Source: Charina bottae (lineage: Eukaryota; Chordata; Lepidosauria; Squamata; Charinaidae). From it: a stretch of DNA of 64,000 bases. The stretch spans positions 1,640,001 to 1,704,000 of the forward strand of contig JALMGJ010000029.1 of NCBI GenBank assembly GCA_023362775.1, given 5' to 3'. A program made the translations under genes and the position numbers. How positions within the stretch are numbered: the first letter of the stretch is position 1; each line of letters starts with the position of its first letter. The notes under the pieces are model-generated. The model saw nothing but the letters and a program-made list of their open reading frames with translations. It had not been told where the DNA came from and did no database searches. Positions 1 to 9,233 of the stretch are shown here, piece after piece.

Positions 1-1730
1 TGTTGACATATCATTTATTTCAATTTGTGTTTCTTCAACATTGTACAAGTCTACCTGTTCATTTCAGATGTCTGAACAAATATTTCCATGTAACTAACTA
101 CTGACATATCAGCAATCAAAATATTACATTTCAAGCCTTTTTAGTACCCAAACTCTGCTGCATGATTTCCCCAAGTGCGATGTTTTGGAATTGGATAGCT
201 GATTTAGACGAAAAGAGGTTTAAGATTGATGCAGGCAGGCGGCTTCCTGATGACTGCATTTCTACAGAGGTTCAAGAACATAAATTAATGAAAGTCAATT
301 GCAATTTATGCTTCTCAAATTAGTTCCAGATCCAATTGTAAAAGGAGCATAGTATGAAAGAAAAACATACATTCTGGCCAAATACAGCTCATATTTGATG
401 AAAGGCTGTCATCAGGCAATGCTCAGGACAGGAGAGTCTAGACTGTAGTTTAAGATTGTTCATTATTTTTCTTGCGGATGACTTTGGCCATTACCATAAA
501 AGCATCGTTTACTACAAAGGCGGGGAACCGGGGTCCTTCAGACATGCCCGATTTACAATTCCCATCCTCTCTCACTTAACGACCTACTACCACACACTTC
601 TCCCTTTTTAAAGCATGTGACAGAAACACATTGCAGCAGCCTTAAGAATCCATTGGGGGTTGCCTGTGTGTGTGTGCGTGCTTGGCAACGACCCTTTTTT
701 CGAAAATTCAACAACTTCCCATGATTTCTTAGGAAAAGGGCCCCATGTTCTACAATGGGAACATGGGAAGCTACCTTATAGCACACCAGACCTCAGTCCA
801 TCTTATTTAGTGCTGTTTATACTGAGTAGTAACAACTCCCCCCAGTTTCAGACTGGAGTTTTTCACACCCCAAATAGGGCAGTCCCAGGATTAAACTTGG
901 AGACTTCATGAAAAGCAGTCTCCTTATAACCTTTTACTACAGACTTTCACTTTGTGATGGAAACAGAGGAGTCTATGCTGGGAAAGGCTTCCACAAGGAG
1001 GCTGGGGGAAATGGTTAGGACTCTGTGTCATATATTAGAGCTGTGCAAATCCTCCGAAAGGGGGGCTCTGCAGTGTGTGAGAGCGTGCAAGGAGCATCCT
1101 AACCATGAACGCAGCCATGCTTTTCCTAAGCTGGACATTTGTTCTGGCTGTCTCTGCTTGAGAGGACATTCACAGCTACTTTGCTTTACAGGGAAAAAGG
1201 CTCTAGCACTCTAGTATGCCTGATTGTAAGACATATTCCTCACCAGCCCCTCCGGTTCTTAATACAGCGCATTCCTACTACAATCAGTGTCAATAGCCCC
1301 TCTCCCTTAAACACATTTCCCTCCCCCCAAAAAGGACAGCCCAACAAACCGGGAGTCTGAGTGGCAATAGCAAAGTATGTTGCAAGGCTGCCCATTCCAC
1401 CGCTCCATGATTACAACAATAATTATGGGAGCTACACTGGGGATACCCAGGGAAGGAGTACTGACAGTGTCAATAACCAACTTACACCTAGCACTAACCA
1501 TGAGAAATGCAAAGCAGAGCTTGTGTTAAGTTATGGGAAGGGCAGGAGAAAGGGGGCAAGTTGAAGCTTGAGAAGTTGTGTGAAGGGACTGCAACCTCAT
1601 CTGTCAGGAGGACAACCATCAGATTAGAATAAAGATTCCTCACTAACTGTGCCAGGCTGAATGTCTGGGAAGCTTCAACCAAGTTCTTGACAGCTGATGG
1701 TGCAGGGGTGCCCACTGGGTATGGTTAAAA
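1..1730. other. Upstream intron, no recognised feature
   Basis: This is AT-rich unique-looking sequence with short chance open frames only. No recognisable exon, RNA gene or repeat family was found. It should be SCUBE1 intron upstream of the exon at 2182, since that exon starts in phase 1 with an acceptor. Confidence 0.5.
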
Positions 1731-1935
1731 AAAAAATCAAGATGGCAGCCACGAGGGTGTGACCCAGTGTTTCTCAACCTTAGCAACTTGAAGACATGTG
1801 GACTTCAAGCCCCATGCTGGCTAAGGAATTCTGGGAGTTGAAGTCCACACGTCTTCAAGTTGCCAAGGTTGAGAAACACTGATGTGATCAAAGCTCCACC
1901 TGTTTTTTATGGGTGTTGTGTGTATCCTGCAGACA
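1731..1935 (+). repeat. Unclassified repeat ('tcaagatggcagcc' family), split by a MITE
   Basis: The segment 1731-1756 plus 1882-1935 matches the repeats near 8425, 42218 and 61226 (minus): a gtcaagatggcagcc block, then atgtgatcaaagctccacct and a run of T. Removing the palindromic MITE at 1765-1881 rejoins the match. The family is not one I can name; the best-preserved copy, at 61226-61325, has inverted ends and suggests a short DNA transposon. Confidence 0.5.
1765..1881. mobile_element. Palindromic hAT-type MITE
   Basis: The element is 117 bp and almost entirely an inverted repeat. It starts CAGTGTTTCTCAACCTT and ends AAGGTTGAGAAACACTG. It is flanked by an imperfect 8-bp duplication, gtgtgacc at 1757-1764 and atgtgatc at 1882-1889 (6 of 8 match). 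CAG...CTG ends, an 8-bp duplication and no coding capacity indicate a non-autonomous hAT element. Half copies of the same family lie at 43868-43943 and 49205-49277. Confidence 0.75.
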
Positions 1936-2181
1936 GCCCTATGAGGGTTGGGAGTGTTATAATATACAGTATATAGGATCTTGTATACAAGCAAGCATTT
2001 ATTGGGATCCCATATAATAATAACATTTCTAATTAGATTACAGAAATGACTTTTTTCCATCCTTATAAATGGAAATAATAGCACTTTAGCATTAATTCTA
2101 CAATATTAATCAACACTGTTTTCTGTTGCATTAGGTATTATATACCTGGCACTGGTTTTTTTCTTCTTCTTTCGTTTTCAG

Positions 2182-2310
2182 ACATTGATGAATGTGAAAA
2201 TGACTTCTACAATGGAGGCTGTGTACATGAATGCATCAATATTCCTGGGAACTACAGGTGCACGTGCTATGATGGCTTCATGTTGGCTGAAGATGGACAC
2301 AATTGCCTTG
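2182..2310 (+). CDS. SCUBE1: SCUBE1 exon encoding a calcium-binding EGF repeat
   Basis: This 129-bp exon encodes 43 residues from DIDEC to GHNCL once the split first codon is counted. A pyrimidine tract and AG end at 2181, and a GTGAGT donor starts at 2311. It begins and ends in phase 1, so it is a symmetrical EGF exon that could be skipped in frame. Six cysteines fit the EGF pattern (offsets 5, 14, 18, 27, 29, 42). The D-I-D-E-C start and C-x-N-x4-Y-x-C segment are the calcium-binding and hydroxylation signatures. SCUBE proteins are secreted or surface-tethered glycoproteins with tandem EGF repeats and a CUB domain. From memory the residues [20 protein letters not shown] match SCUBE1 better than SCUBE2 or SCUBE3, whose equivalent repeats differ around the second cysteine. 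The family call is firm; the paralogue call is somewhat less so. Confidence 0.88.
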
Positions 2311-2524
2311 GTGAGTCATTGTTGTGGAGAAACCTGACGGTCATATGATACAATTTCTTATCTGTTAGATAGCACTCATTCCTCCAAGGAAGCACAAAAC
2401 TATCTAATTCGAACACTGGTAAGGCAATCACGATGATCTTATTCCAGGCCTTAAACTGTGGATAGTCTCTTCAAGTATTTTGCTGATATTGTTCAAATTA
2501 AACTGTGGCTCTGGAACTATGATC

Positions 2525-2735
2525 CACCCTATTTGGAGGTAGAGTCTGTCTCTCATGTGCTCTTAAAATGTCGGTTGTATACCCAATGGTGATCAAGTTT
2601 AATACTTCCAATTGTTAATAACACTATTGTCACCATTGTGACCAGGAGGCTGTTACCCTCCCCCTGGGTGCCACCCTCTAAGAAGGTGCAGAATTTTTAT
2701 CAGTGGCTTTAGCTGCTAGAAACCATCTGGTTCCT
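2525..2735 (+). mobile_element. Possible LINE C-terminal fragment
   Basis: The + strand translation includes ESVSHVLLKCRLYTQW, a spacing like the His-Cys motif near the C-terminus of several non-LTR retrotransposon proteins. A tract around GGCTGTTACCCTCC follows. Stops interrupt the frame and the clade cannot be assigned by eye. Confidence 0.35.
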
Positions 2736-2794
2736 CCCCCAGGCCATTAATAGTTAGCTGCTAATCACTTTAGGATTTTCTCACAATTTTAAAA

Positions 2795-3500
2795 TTTCTA
2801 TTTATTTATCTATCATATTTCTTCCCCGCCCATCTCGTATTATGACTCTGGGAGGTTTACAAGCAGTTAAAAATAAAAGATTAAAAAATCATTAAAATAA
2901 ATACAATATAAATATAAATATATAAATATAAATATAAAAATCAGGATATAAAATATAAAGTCCAAGATGGTGGATAACAGTGTCATCATTGGCCCCATCA
3001 AGGTGCCAACCACCCCCATGATTGGCTATCCCCCCTCCCACCCCAAGCGAGGTGGCACAATCAAGTCTTAACCCCCTTTTGGAAGGCCGGGAGAGTAGGG
3101 GCCTGTCTCACCTCTGGGAGTAACTTATTCCAGAGGGCAGGGGCCATGGAAGAGAAGGCCCTCCTCCTGGACCCTGCCAATCGACAGTCCCTCATGGACA
3201 GGGTCCGTAGCATGCCCTCTCTGCTTGACTGGGTGGGACGGGTCGATGTAGTGGGAGTGAGGCGGTCCCTCAGGTAACCTGGTCCCATGCCATGTAGGGC
3301 TTTAAAGGTGATAACCAACACCTTGAATTGGACCTGGAAGCAGACTGGCACCCAGTGCAGCTTGCGCAGCAAAGGTGTTATGTGTGCCCTCTTTGGGGCT
3401 CCTAAAACTGCTCACACGTCCACATTCTGCACCAGCTGTAGCTTCCGGATGCTCTTCAAGGGTAGCCCCATGTACAGCGCATTGCAATAGTCTATACGGG
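2795..3500 (-). mobile_element. L2-clade LINE, 3' part (reverse orientation)
   Basis: On the minus strand, about 3490 down to 3061 encodes the C-terminal L2 region: LHWVPVCFQVQFKVLVITFK, then a GPGYLRDRL block and the terminal SRRRAFSSMAPALWNKLLPE motif. It ends in an L2-type 3' UTR and an AT-rich tail near 2800-2960. The same protein region is on the + strand at 62129-62580. Frame breaks are present. It faces an inverted upstream L2 piece at 3540, which looks like a 5' inversion of one insertion. Confidence 0.8.
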
Positions 3501-3539
3501 TCTGACTATCTGGGAACAGTTTGATCGTGTTGGACCCGA

Positions 3540-3819
3540 GGAAATAGACTGAGCCCTCAGGACTGTAAATGCCACCACCTGCCAATTAGATCCATGCCCC
3601 TCCTGGCTGGTGAAAGCTGCTCGGGAGGTGACGTGGATGGGTCCAGACGATGGTGAATACATCCTTGAAAGAGGGGGTGTTCCCTGCAGCTTTTAAGGAA
3701 GCGCTGGTGCACCCCCTCCTCAAGAAGCCATCGCTGGACCCTACTGTACGGAATAATTTTCGTCCAGTCTCCCACCTCCCCTTTTTGGGGAAGGTGGTTG
3801 AGAAGGTGGTGGCGTTGCA
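3540..3819 (+). mobile_element. L2-clade LINE, reverse-transcriptase N-terminal piece
   Basis: The + strand encodes an ALRTVNATTCQLDPCPSWLV-like segment, then FKEALVHPLLKKPSLDP and NFRPVSHLPFLGKVVEKVV, the conserved start of the L2 reverse transcriptase palm and fingers. It is in opposite orientation to the L2 C-terminal piece on its left and is followed directly by BovB-like sequence at 3820. Confidence 0.8.
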
Positions 3820-4163
3820 GTCGGTATACCATCGGAAGATGGGACTCCGAGGTCGGAAGATGGTCAAAATGCTACTGGGGAGGAACAGAGGATAACTTCA
3901 ACTAGCCCCAGATGTGATGACGCAGCTAGCTCAAAGCCGAAAGGACGGCTAGCGGCCGACGGTGCTGGTGGTGAACGACTAATCCGATGTTCTAAAGATC
4001 AACACACCATAGGAACCTGGAATGTAAGATCTATGAGCCAGGACAAATTGGATGTGGTTATTGGTGAGATGTCAAGATTAAATATAGACATTTTAGGTGT
4101 CAGTGAACTGAAATGGACTGGAATGGGCCACTTCACATCAGATGACCACCAGATCTACTACTA
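3820..4163 (+). mobile_element. BovB-like RTE endonuclease fragment inside L2
   Basis: From about 3820 the sequence is closely similar to the reverse complement of 31000-31340, the 5' part of the BovB-like element there. It encodes the GTWNVRSMSQDKLDVVIGEM endonuclease start and a SELKWTGMGHF motif, and stops inside the endonuclease near 4163. Neither BovB end is present and both sides are L2. This could be a template-switch insertion or a remnant of deletion. Confidence 0.8.
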
Positions 4164-4345
4164 CCCCATCTGTTAAAGAATTCCATCTAACAGGGTCACG
4201 GAAGCGTGCCTTCTCTGCAGTAGCCCTTGCCCTTTGGAACATTCCTCCCCTGGAGATAAGGGAGGCCCCTTCGCCCCTGGACTTCCGAAAAAAACTTAAA
4301 ACCTAGTTTTGTCAATTTGCCTGGGGCGGGAAGGAGAGTGTACAC
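4164..4345 (+). mobile_element. L2-clade LINE C-terminal piece
   Basis: The + strand translation KEFHLTGSRKRAFSAVALAL followed by WNIPPLEIREAPSPLDFRKK is the extreme C-terminus of the L2 protein, equivalent to 62410-62540. It is followed by a GC-rich tandem repeat and then an L2-like 3' tail near 5130-5212. Confidence 0.75.
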
Positions 4346-4379
4346 TCTTGGGGATGGCTAGCGCCTTAGGGTGGCCCTA

Positions 4380-5115
4380 GAGTGTCCTTTTTACCCATGG
4401 ACTAGATCCGCTGGGACACCCTAAAGATTCACTGTGCCACCAAGCTGCCTCACTGCGTGTCCTGGGTTCGCCGTGCCGCCTGGTTACCACGCCATGTTTC
4501 TGCTGCTCTGGGGGGCTCCAAGACGAGTCTGCCGGGTCTCCCCCAGAGTCCTTTGCAGCGTCTGGCTGCTGCGCCATACCTCCTAGCCTCTTCGCAGTCG
4601 CCCGCGCCGCCCGGCCACCTCGCTGCGGCTTAGCTGTTCCGCCACTCCAACACTCTGTGGGGCTCTGTGGGGCTCTGACTGGGCTCGCTGAGCCACCCTT
4701 TGTGCTGGGTCCCCCAGGTCGCCCCAGGAGGTCTTCACGGTGCTTGGCCGCCGTACACCTCCCGGCCTCACCGCTGCCGGCTGCGCCACCCGGCCGCCAC
4801 TTCAGGGGGCTCCGTGGGGCTCCAACTGGGCTCTCTGGGTCGCCCTTCGCTCTCCAGGTAGGGTCCCCTGGGTCCCCCAGGTCGCCCCAGGGGATCTTCA
4901 CAGCGCTTGGCCGCCGCACGCCTCCAGCCTTGCCACGGCCGCTCGGGAAGCTCCGCGGGGCTCTGTTTGTCTCCTCCCGCCCGCAACGTGTCGACTAAGG
5001 GGGACGGGGCACCCCCAGACATCCACCCCAAGCTCACCATCCAGCCAGGTGGGTGAGGCAGCGGCTCCAGGCACCGACACAAGGGGCTCAACCCAGGAGC
5101 CGGCGTCGGCTCCCG
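4380..5115. repeat. GC-rich tandem repeat, units of about 160-170 bp
   Basis: This block is strikingly GC-rich in an AT-rich window. A cccccaggtcgccccagg motif followed by a gatcttcacrgygcttggccg-like stretch recurs at about 4711 and 4874 (spacing 163), with a weaker copy near 4540. Long open frames on both strands reflect composition and repeat structure, not genes. It lies between an L2 C-terminal fragment and an L2-like tail. Confidence 0.6.
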
Positions 5116-5124
5116 TTGCCATCT

Positions 5125-5215
5125 TGGTTCATTTTTATAGTTATTGTATTGTATGCTGGTCTTTTATTGTGCTTGGTCTTGGACCGTAAATAAATTTTGA
5201 TTGATTGAAACATAT
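5125..5215 (+). mobile_element. L2-like 3' end
   Basis: The sequence runs through ttgtattgtatgctggtctt and tcttggaccgtaaataaatt to a gattgattga tail. A related stretch is at 62905-62960. It may be the 3' end of the L2 copy begun at 3540, with the GC-rich block in between. Confidence 0.45.
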
Positions 5216-5274
5216 CTGTGTGCATGTGTGTATTAAATTATATCTGATAAAACAAAGTAATAAATGGTAAATTT

Positions 5275-5455
5275 CCTCTGAGTTGAGCTCAACTCTTGAT
5301 GACATCACTGTCGAGCCCATGTGTTTTTCTTGGCAATAATATGGAAGTGGTTTGTCATTGTGTTCTTCTGGCATGTTTTTGCAGCTTCCAGGTGATCTCT
5401 CATCCAAGTACTAACCAGGATTGACCCTGCTTAGCTTTCTGAGTCTAGGACTAAT
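5275..5455 (-). mobile_element. 5S rRNA-derived SINE (SINE3-like)
   Basis: Positions 5393-5450 contain ctcatccaagtactaaccag followed by gaccctgcttagctttctga, the reverse complement of the 5S rRNA internal promoter region. The adjacent 5275-5390 has a SINE body related to those at 12350, 38775 and 40800. Substitutions in the 5S part show it is a retroposed SINE head and not a 5S gene. Confidence 0.65.
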
Positions 5456-5489
5456 CTAAAAGATTAGTCATTTGCTGGTTGATTTACAT

Positions 5490-5565
5490 TAAATGTAGAA
5501 TCTTTAAATCATAGGATTGAACGGGGCCATTGAGGCCAACCCCTTCTCAGTGCTGATACTGCCCA
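5490..5565 (-). mobile_element. Possible CR1 3'-end fragment
   Basis: The string aaatcataggattgaacggg followed by gccattgaggccaacccctt resembles the reverse complement of a CR1 3' UTR, which ends in short repeats of the ATTCTATG type. It is short and diverged. Confidence 0.4.
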
Positions 5566-6518
5566 GTTAGTCAGTTTCTGGTTGTCATAATGCCACATTA
5601 TGTCCTTGTGTCCTATCGGTGCATCAAGTCCAAATTTGTTGTACAACCACAGGATTGGTTGTCTCATCCCATAGTATCTGGGCTAATGGGCTAATCAACT
5701 AATTAATTCATTTATAAGTGTCTTTTTAATATGTGGGTCAAAAGGACACCTATCAGTTTGGATTTTTACAAACTGCGATTTGAGTGCAAGATATTTCAGA
5801 TACTTCTATGTATGTAGAAAATACATGCCACGCATGCCCACCATCCCTTTCCCAAACTTTTGCTCCTCTGTGAGCACCTTGTAGCTGGCAAAGCAATTCC
5901 TAGATTTTATAATGATCTTTCATTTTTGCATTATCTGCTTCATTCATGTTTGTCAATGCATATTTATTTAGTTGGATAGCAACAATTTAAAAATGTGGTG
6001 TTTCAGTACATTTTTTGGTGGGGGAGTAAATGTTTGGAAAAAAGTAAGACCAGTGGATCCTCAGCCTCTAAAACTGTCAAATTGCTATCATTCTCAGAGG
6101 ATGAGAAATTTTGTTGCAGCTCATTTGAGTTTGTCAAGGGCAACGCACTTTAGGAGTGCCTTTACTGATGTTGGCAGATCGTATTTCCATTGCATCATAA
6201 GGGTAAAAATTACTTGATAGATTTTGGTATCTCCATTCATGCTGATCCAATTATAATCACAAGTAGGTGGATATATTCTTTACAAGAATGACAATAATGT
6301 ACTGAAATATATACATTTTAATGCTTGTAGCATAGGTTAATTACTTGGTAAAAGCTAAGGGGTATATGATTTTTAAAAAGAATATAGCATGTGATTAGGT
6401 ATATTTAATTTCATTAGGAATGAAGATGGTCTTATGAAATTAATTTTGGTTTCTCTCAAAATTTCTAGTCTTTTAGAAATCAAATCCTTCCTTGTTTCCA
6501 TTCTTATTTGTATAGATA
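5566..6518. other. Intronic sequence, no recognised feature
   Basis: This stretch is AT-rich and unique in appearance, with no coding similarity or repeat family that I recognise. Confidence 0.45.
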
Positions 6519-6530
6519 TATAATACACAC

Positions 6531-6864
6531 GGGTGGGGCATGGTGGCTCAGCGGGTAAGATGCCAGGCTTGTCGATTGGAAGATCGCAAGTTCGGAGGTT
6601 CGAATCCCTAGCCCCGCGTGACGGAGTGAGCTCCTGCACTCGCCCCAGCTCTTGCCAACCTAGCAATTCGAAAGCATGCAAATGCAAGTAGATAAATAGG
6701 TACCACTTCGGTGGGAAGGTAACAGCGTTCCATGCGTGTCATGCCAGCCACATGACCGCGGAAGTGTCTTCGGACAACGCTGGCTCTTCGACTAACAAAT
6801 GGAGATGAGCACCAGCCCCTAGAGTCGGACACGACTGCACAAATGTGCGGGGCAACCTTTACCT
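6531..6864 (+). mobile_element. Sauria-type SINE, complete
   Basis: A tRNA-like head (ggtggctcagcgggtaagat with a ggttcgaatccctag B-box) is followed by the Sauria SINE body and a 3' tail, tagagtcggacacgactgca, then caacctttacctt. The agtcggacacgact part matches BovB 3' ends in this window, as expected for a SINE mobilised by BovB machinery. It is flanked by 12-bp duplications, tataatacacac at 6519-6530 and tataacacacac at 6865-6876 (one mismatch). Confidence 0.9.
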
Positions 6865-7129
6865 TATAACACACACATTTTTGTGTGCCTCCATCAAACA
6901 CCTTAGTTATTTCTTATAAAACTATCCCAAATTTGGTGAGAATTCCATTTTGACTTCTGTTCAGAGTCCAACTCCTTCATCATTCAAATATAGGATTGTT
7001 AAGAAAGTGGGTTCATCTGCTAAGTAATGTATTGACTTTCTGGCCAGACCCCAAACCCAGAAATGTTATTGAACAAAATAAATAGCTGTGGAGTCCTTGG
7101 TGCTCTCTGAGCCTTGTTGTTTTCTTGCA

Positions 7130-7163
7130 GACATTTCATTGCCAGTCTAGGCAGCATCCTCAG
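7130..7163 (-). ncRNA. Decayed hammerhead ribozyme-like core (Penelope family 2)
   Basis: On the minus strand, CTGAGGA (7163-7157) is followed by a stem-like GCTGCC/GGCAAT with imperfect pairing, then GAAATGTC. The intact relatives at 12004 and 61010 have GAAACGTC, so the C of the CpG has become T and the core is probably inactive. Confidence 0.5.
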
Positions 7164-7882
7164 TGAGAAAAGGGAGTGGGACTTGCTCTCTGTTTATATA
7201 CCATGGCTTGTCCTGCTTGTGTTGGTGGAGGTGTTGTTCTCTCCTTGGTAGTTCCTTGATTGGGCTGATGTTTGCTGCTTGGTTGATTGACTGAGTTAAT
7301 AGTTCCTTGATTAGGGTATATTGTGCTGTTTGATTGTTCCTCTGGTGATAATCCTGGTCTTAATCTTTGCATATCTGGGTGTTGATTGCTGGCAAGGAGG
7401 TGTTCTGGTCTTCTGGCTTTTCTATTGTCTCTTATGAATGGTATGAAAATGTTGTTTACCTCTAAGTGTCTGTTGATGGCTGCTTTGTCTGAGTGCCAAG
7501 CTTCCAGGAATTCTCTAGCATTTTTGGATTTGGGTTGGTTTAAGATGCTCACAGTTTCCCAGTTGAAAGTATGGTTGAGTCTGTCCATGTGTTGTGAGAT
7601 TAGGGAGTTTTCATTGTGTTTTCTGACGGCTAGTTGGTGTTTGTGGATGCATTCTGCTAGTCTTCTGCCGGTCTGTCCTACATAATGGCTGCTACAGTCC
7701 TTACACTGTATGTTGTAGATAACTCCTGTTTTTTCTTCTTGGGCTCCTGGGTCTTTTGGGTTCCTTACGATGTTCTGAAGGGTTTTGGTTGATTTATGTG
7801 CTACGGTGATGCCATGTGGTTGTAACAGTGTATTGGTAGTTTCTGAGGTGTTTCTGATGTATGGCAGTGTAATCCTTTTCAT
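7160..7882 (-). pseudogene. Penelope-like protein C-terminus with GIY-YIG endonuclease
   Basis: An uninterrupted minus-strand frame of about 240 codons encodes EEKTGVIYNIQCKDCSSHYV followed by GQTGRRLAECIHKHQ. This is the G-x-Y...Y-V-G-Q-T-x-R-x-L arrangement of a GIY-YIG nuclease with a Cys pair typical of Penelope-like elements. Upstream residues ITLPYIRNTSETTNTLLQPH are the linker found between Penelope reverse transcriptase and nuclease. No reverse transcriptase domain remains, so this is a truncated retroelement gene. The C-terminal tail after about residue 150 is rich in Gln, Pro and Asn. Confidence 0.85.
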
Positions 7883-8417
7883 AGCTTCTGTTGGGTTTGC
7901 TGTGGTGGGTTGAGTGGTCAGGCACTTTTTGATAATGTTGTGTGGGTATCCGTTTTGCTGGATAATAAATAAATAGCATTCAGTCTATTAACAAACTGGC
8001 TTTGTCTTAAATCACATTTCTATAAAATGGTGAGGCTTCTGCTAACAGACCTTTTTAGCAATCTTCTAATCAGGCAGAGATGCTTTTAATTCATTCTCGT
8101 GGCAATGAACTCTGTGAATGCACTGAGAATCAGATGCAAACTGAAATAGGTACTTAAAAAGGAACTTTCTAACTAAAATCTCCCTCTCTTGTAAGATTTC
8201 ATAATTGCAGTTACCCTTTTTGTACCTTGGATTTTCACAAGGTTTTAAAATGTTGGGTTTCTTTGTTCTGCCTAAGTCTAAGTCCTCAGTCTAAGGTTTG
8301 CTTTTCCTAGAACTGAGTTTAAAAGAGTCATCCTCGACCCGAGGGCTGGGAACCCCTTCCTTTCTTTCCATGATAGCACCATTGGAAGCTTTTGCACACC
8401 ACTAGCTCAGGAAGCCA

Positions 8418-8590
8418 TCCATGGGGGTCAAAAAAGTCAAGATGGCAGCTGAGCCACAACCACACAACCCCTACCCTCTTTTTATGTGGATCATGATGCA
8501 TGTGAAAAAAGGGACAGCTTCAATCACCCAATCTCCACCACCATCTTTGCATGACCCATGAAGGTGATGTAGCCATTTTAAGTAATCTTA
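8418..8590 (+). repeat. Unclassified repeat ('tcaagatggcagcc' family)
   Basis: The segment gggggtcaaaaaagtcaaga followed by tggcagctgagccacaac and a cctctttttatgtggatcat stretch matches copies near 1731, 42218 and 61301 (minus). The boundaries are uncertain. Confidence 0.4.
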
Positions 8591-9185
8591 ATTTGTGACT
8601 GATGTAAGTCAAAATTAAAATACCATGGGCTGCTAAAAATACAGGTATTACTAATAATTTATGTTTGTTCACACATTGCCCTTGTCATGGTGGGACTATC
8701 AATGGGAAAAAGCAGAATCTATCTAATGAGAAGGGATCTTATTATTACATTGTCATTTTTATTGTTTATTATATCTTAAATTATTTTATTATACTTATTT
8801 TATTGTTTATTATGTTATCAATTTGTGTTATAATTAATTAATTAATACATTTGTGAGATTTAAAGGCGCCCCAGTCTATTATGATGCTAGGTGGCTTACA
8901 GAATACACATATAAAAAACACAGTAAAAACAAAGAATTATGTAATCAGAAGAAAAAGTCTGGAAAAAAATTAAATCATTTAAAAGAGCACAACTTCCAGA
9001 GGACAGGCACCATGACAGAGAACACTTGCTTCTTCTAACGATGTATTGGAATATATTAGTTTTATATTTCAAGGCTGTTATTTGCCTGTATTTCTCTATC
9101 TGTACCTGATTTTCTTATCTGTACTATTCTTTATATTCTTTCAAAGTATATAATAAAAAATGAGACCAAAAAAGAAAAGAAAAAA

Positions 9186-9187
<2 letters not shown>

Positions 9188-9232
<45 letters not shown>
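9188..9232. repeat. (GA)n microsatellite
   Basis: A pure dinucleotide run of about 22 GA units. Confidence 0.95.

Positions 9233-9233
<1 letters not shown>

Larger units (their letters stand above)
7086..7966 (-). mobile_element. Penelope-like element, family 2, 5'-truncated
   Basis: This is a minus-strand insertion with a 10-bp duplication, aaataaatag, at 7076-7085 and 7967-7976. It holds the C-terminal part of a Penelope protein (GIY-YIG endonuclease) and, at its 3' end (7086-7200), a terminal repeat shared with 60966-61091 and with 11990-12100. The terminal repeat contains a decayed hammerhead-like core. Lack of the reverse transcriptase fits 5' truncation. Confidence 0.85.

Noticed and set aside
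4377..4919. A long minus-strand open frame and overlapping + strand frames in the GC-rich block
   Set aside because: Several frames on both strands are open at once, as expected from a stop-poor GC-rich tandem repeat. The translations are low-complexity Pro/Arg/Gly with no known domain.
5393..5450. 5S rRNA gene
   Set aside because: Only the internal promoter part is similar, with several substitutions, and it is joined to a SINE body. The same arrangement recurs elsewhere in the window.
6531..6620. Functional tRNA genes at the SINE heads
   Set aside because: A-box and B-box like sequences are present but no full cloverleaf can be drawn, and each head is attached to a conserved SINE body and tail.
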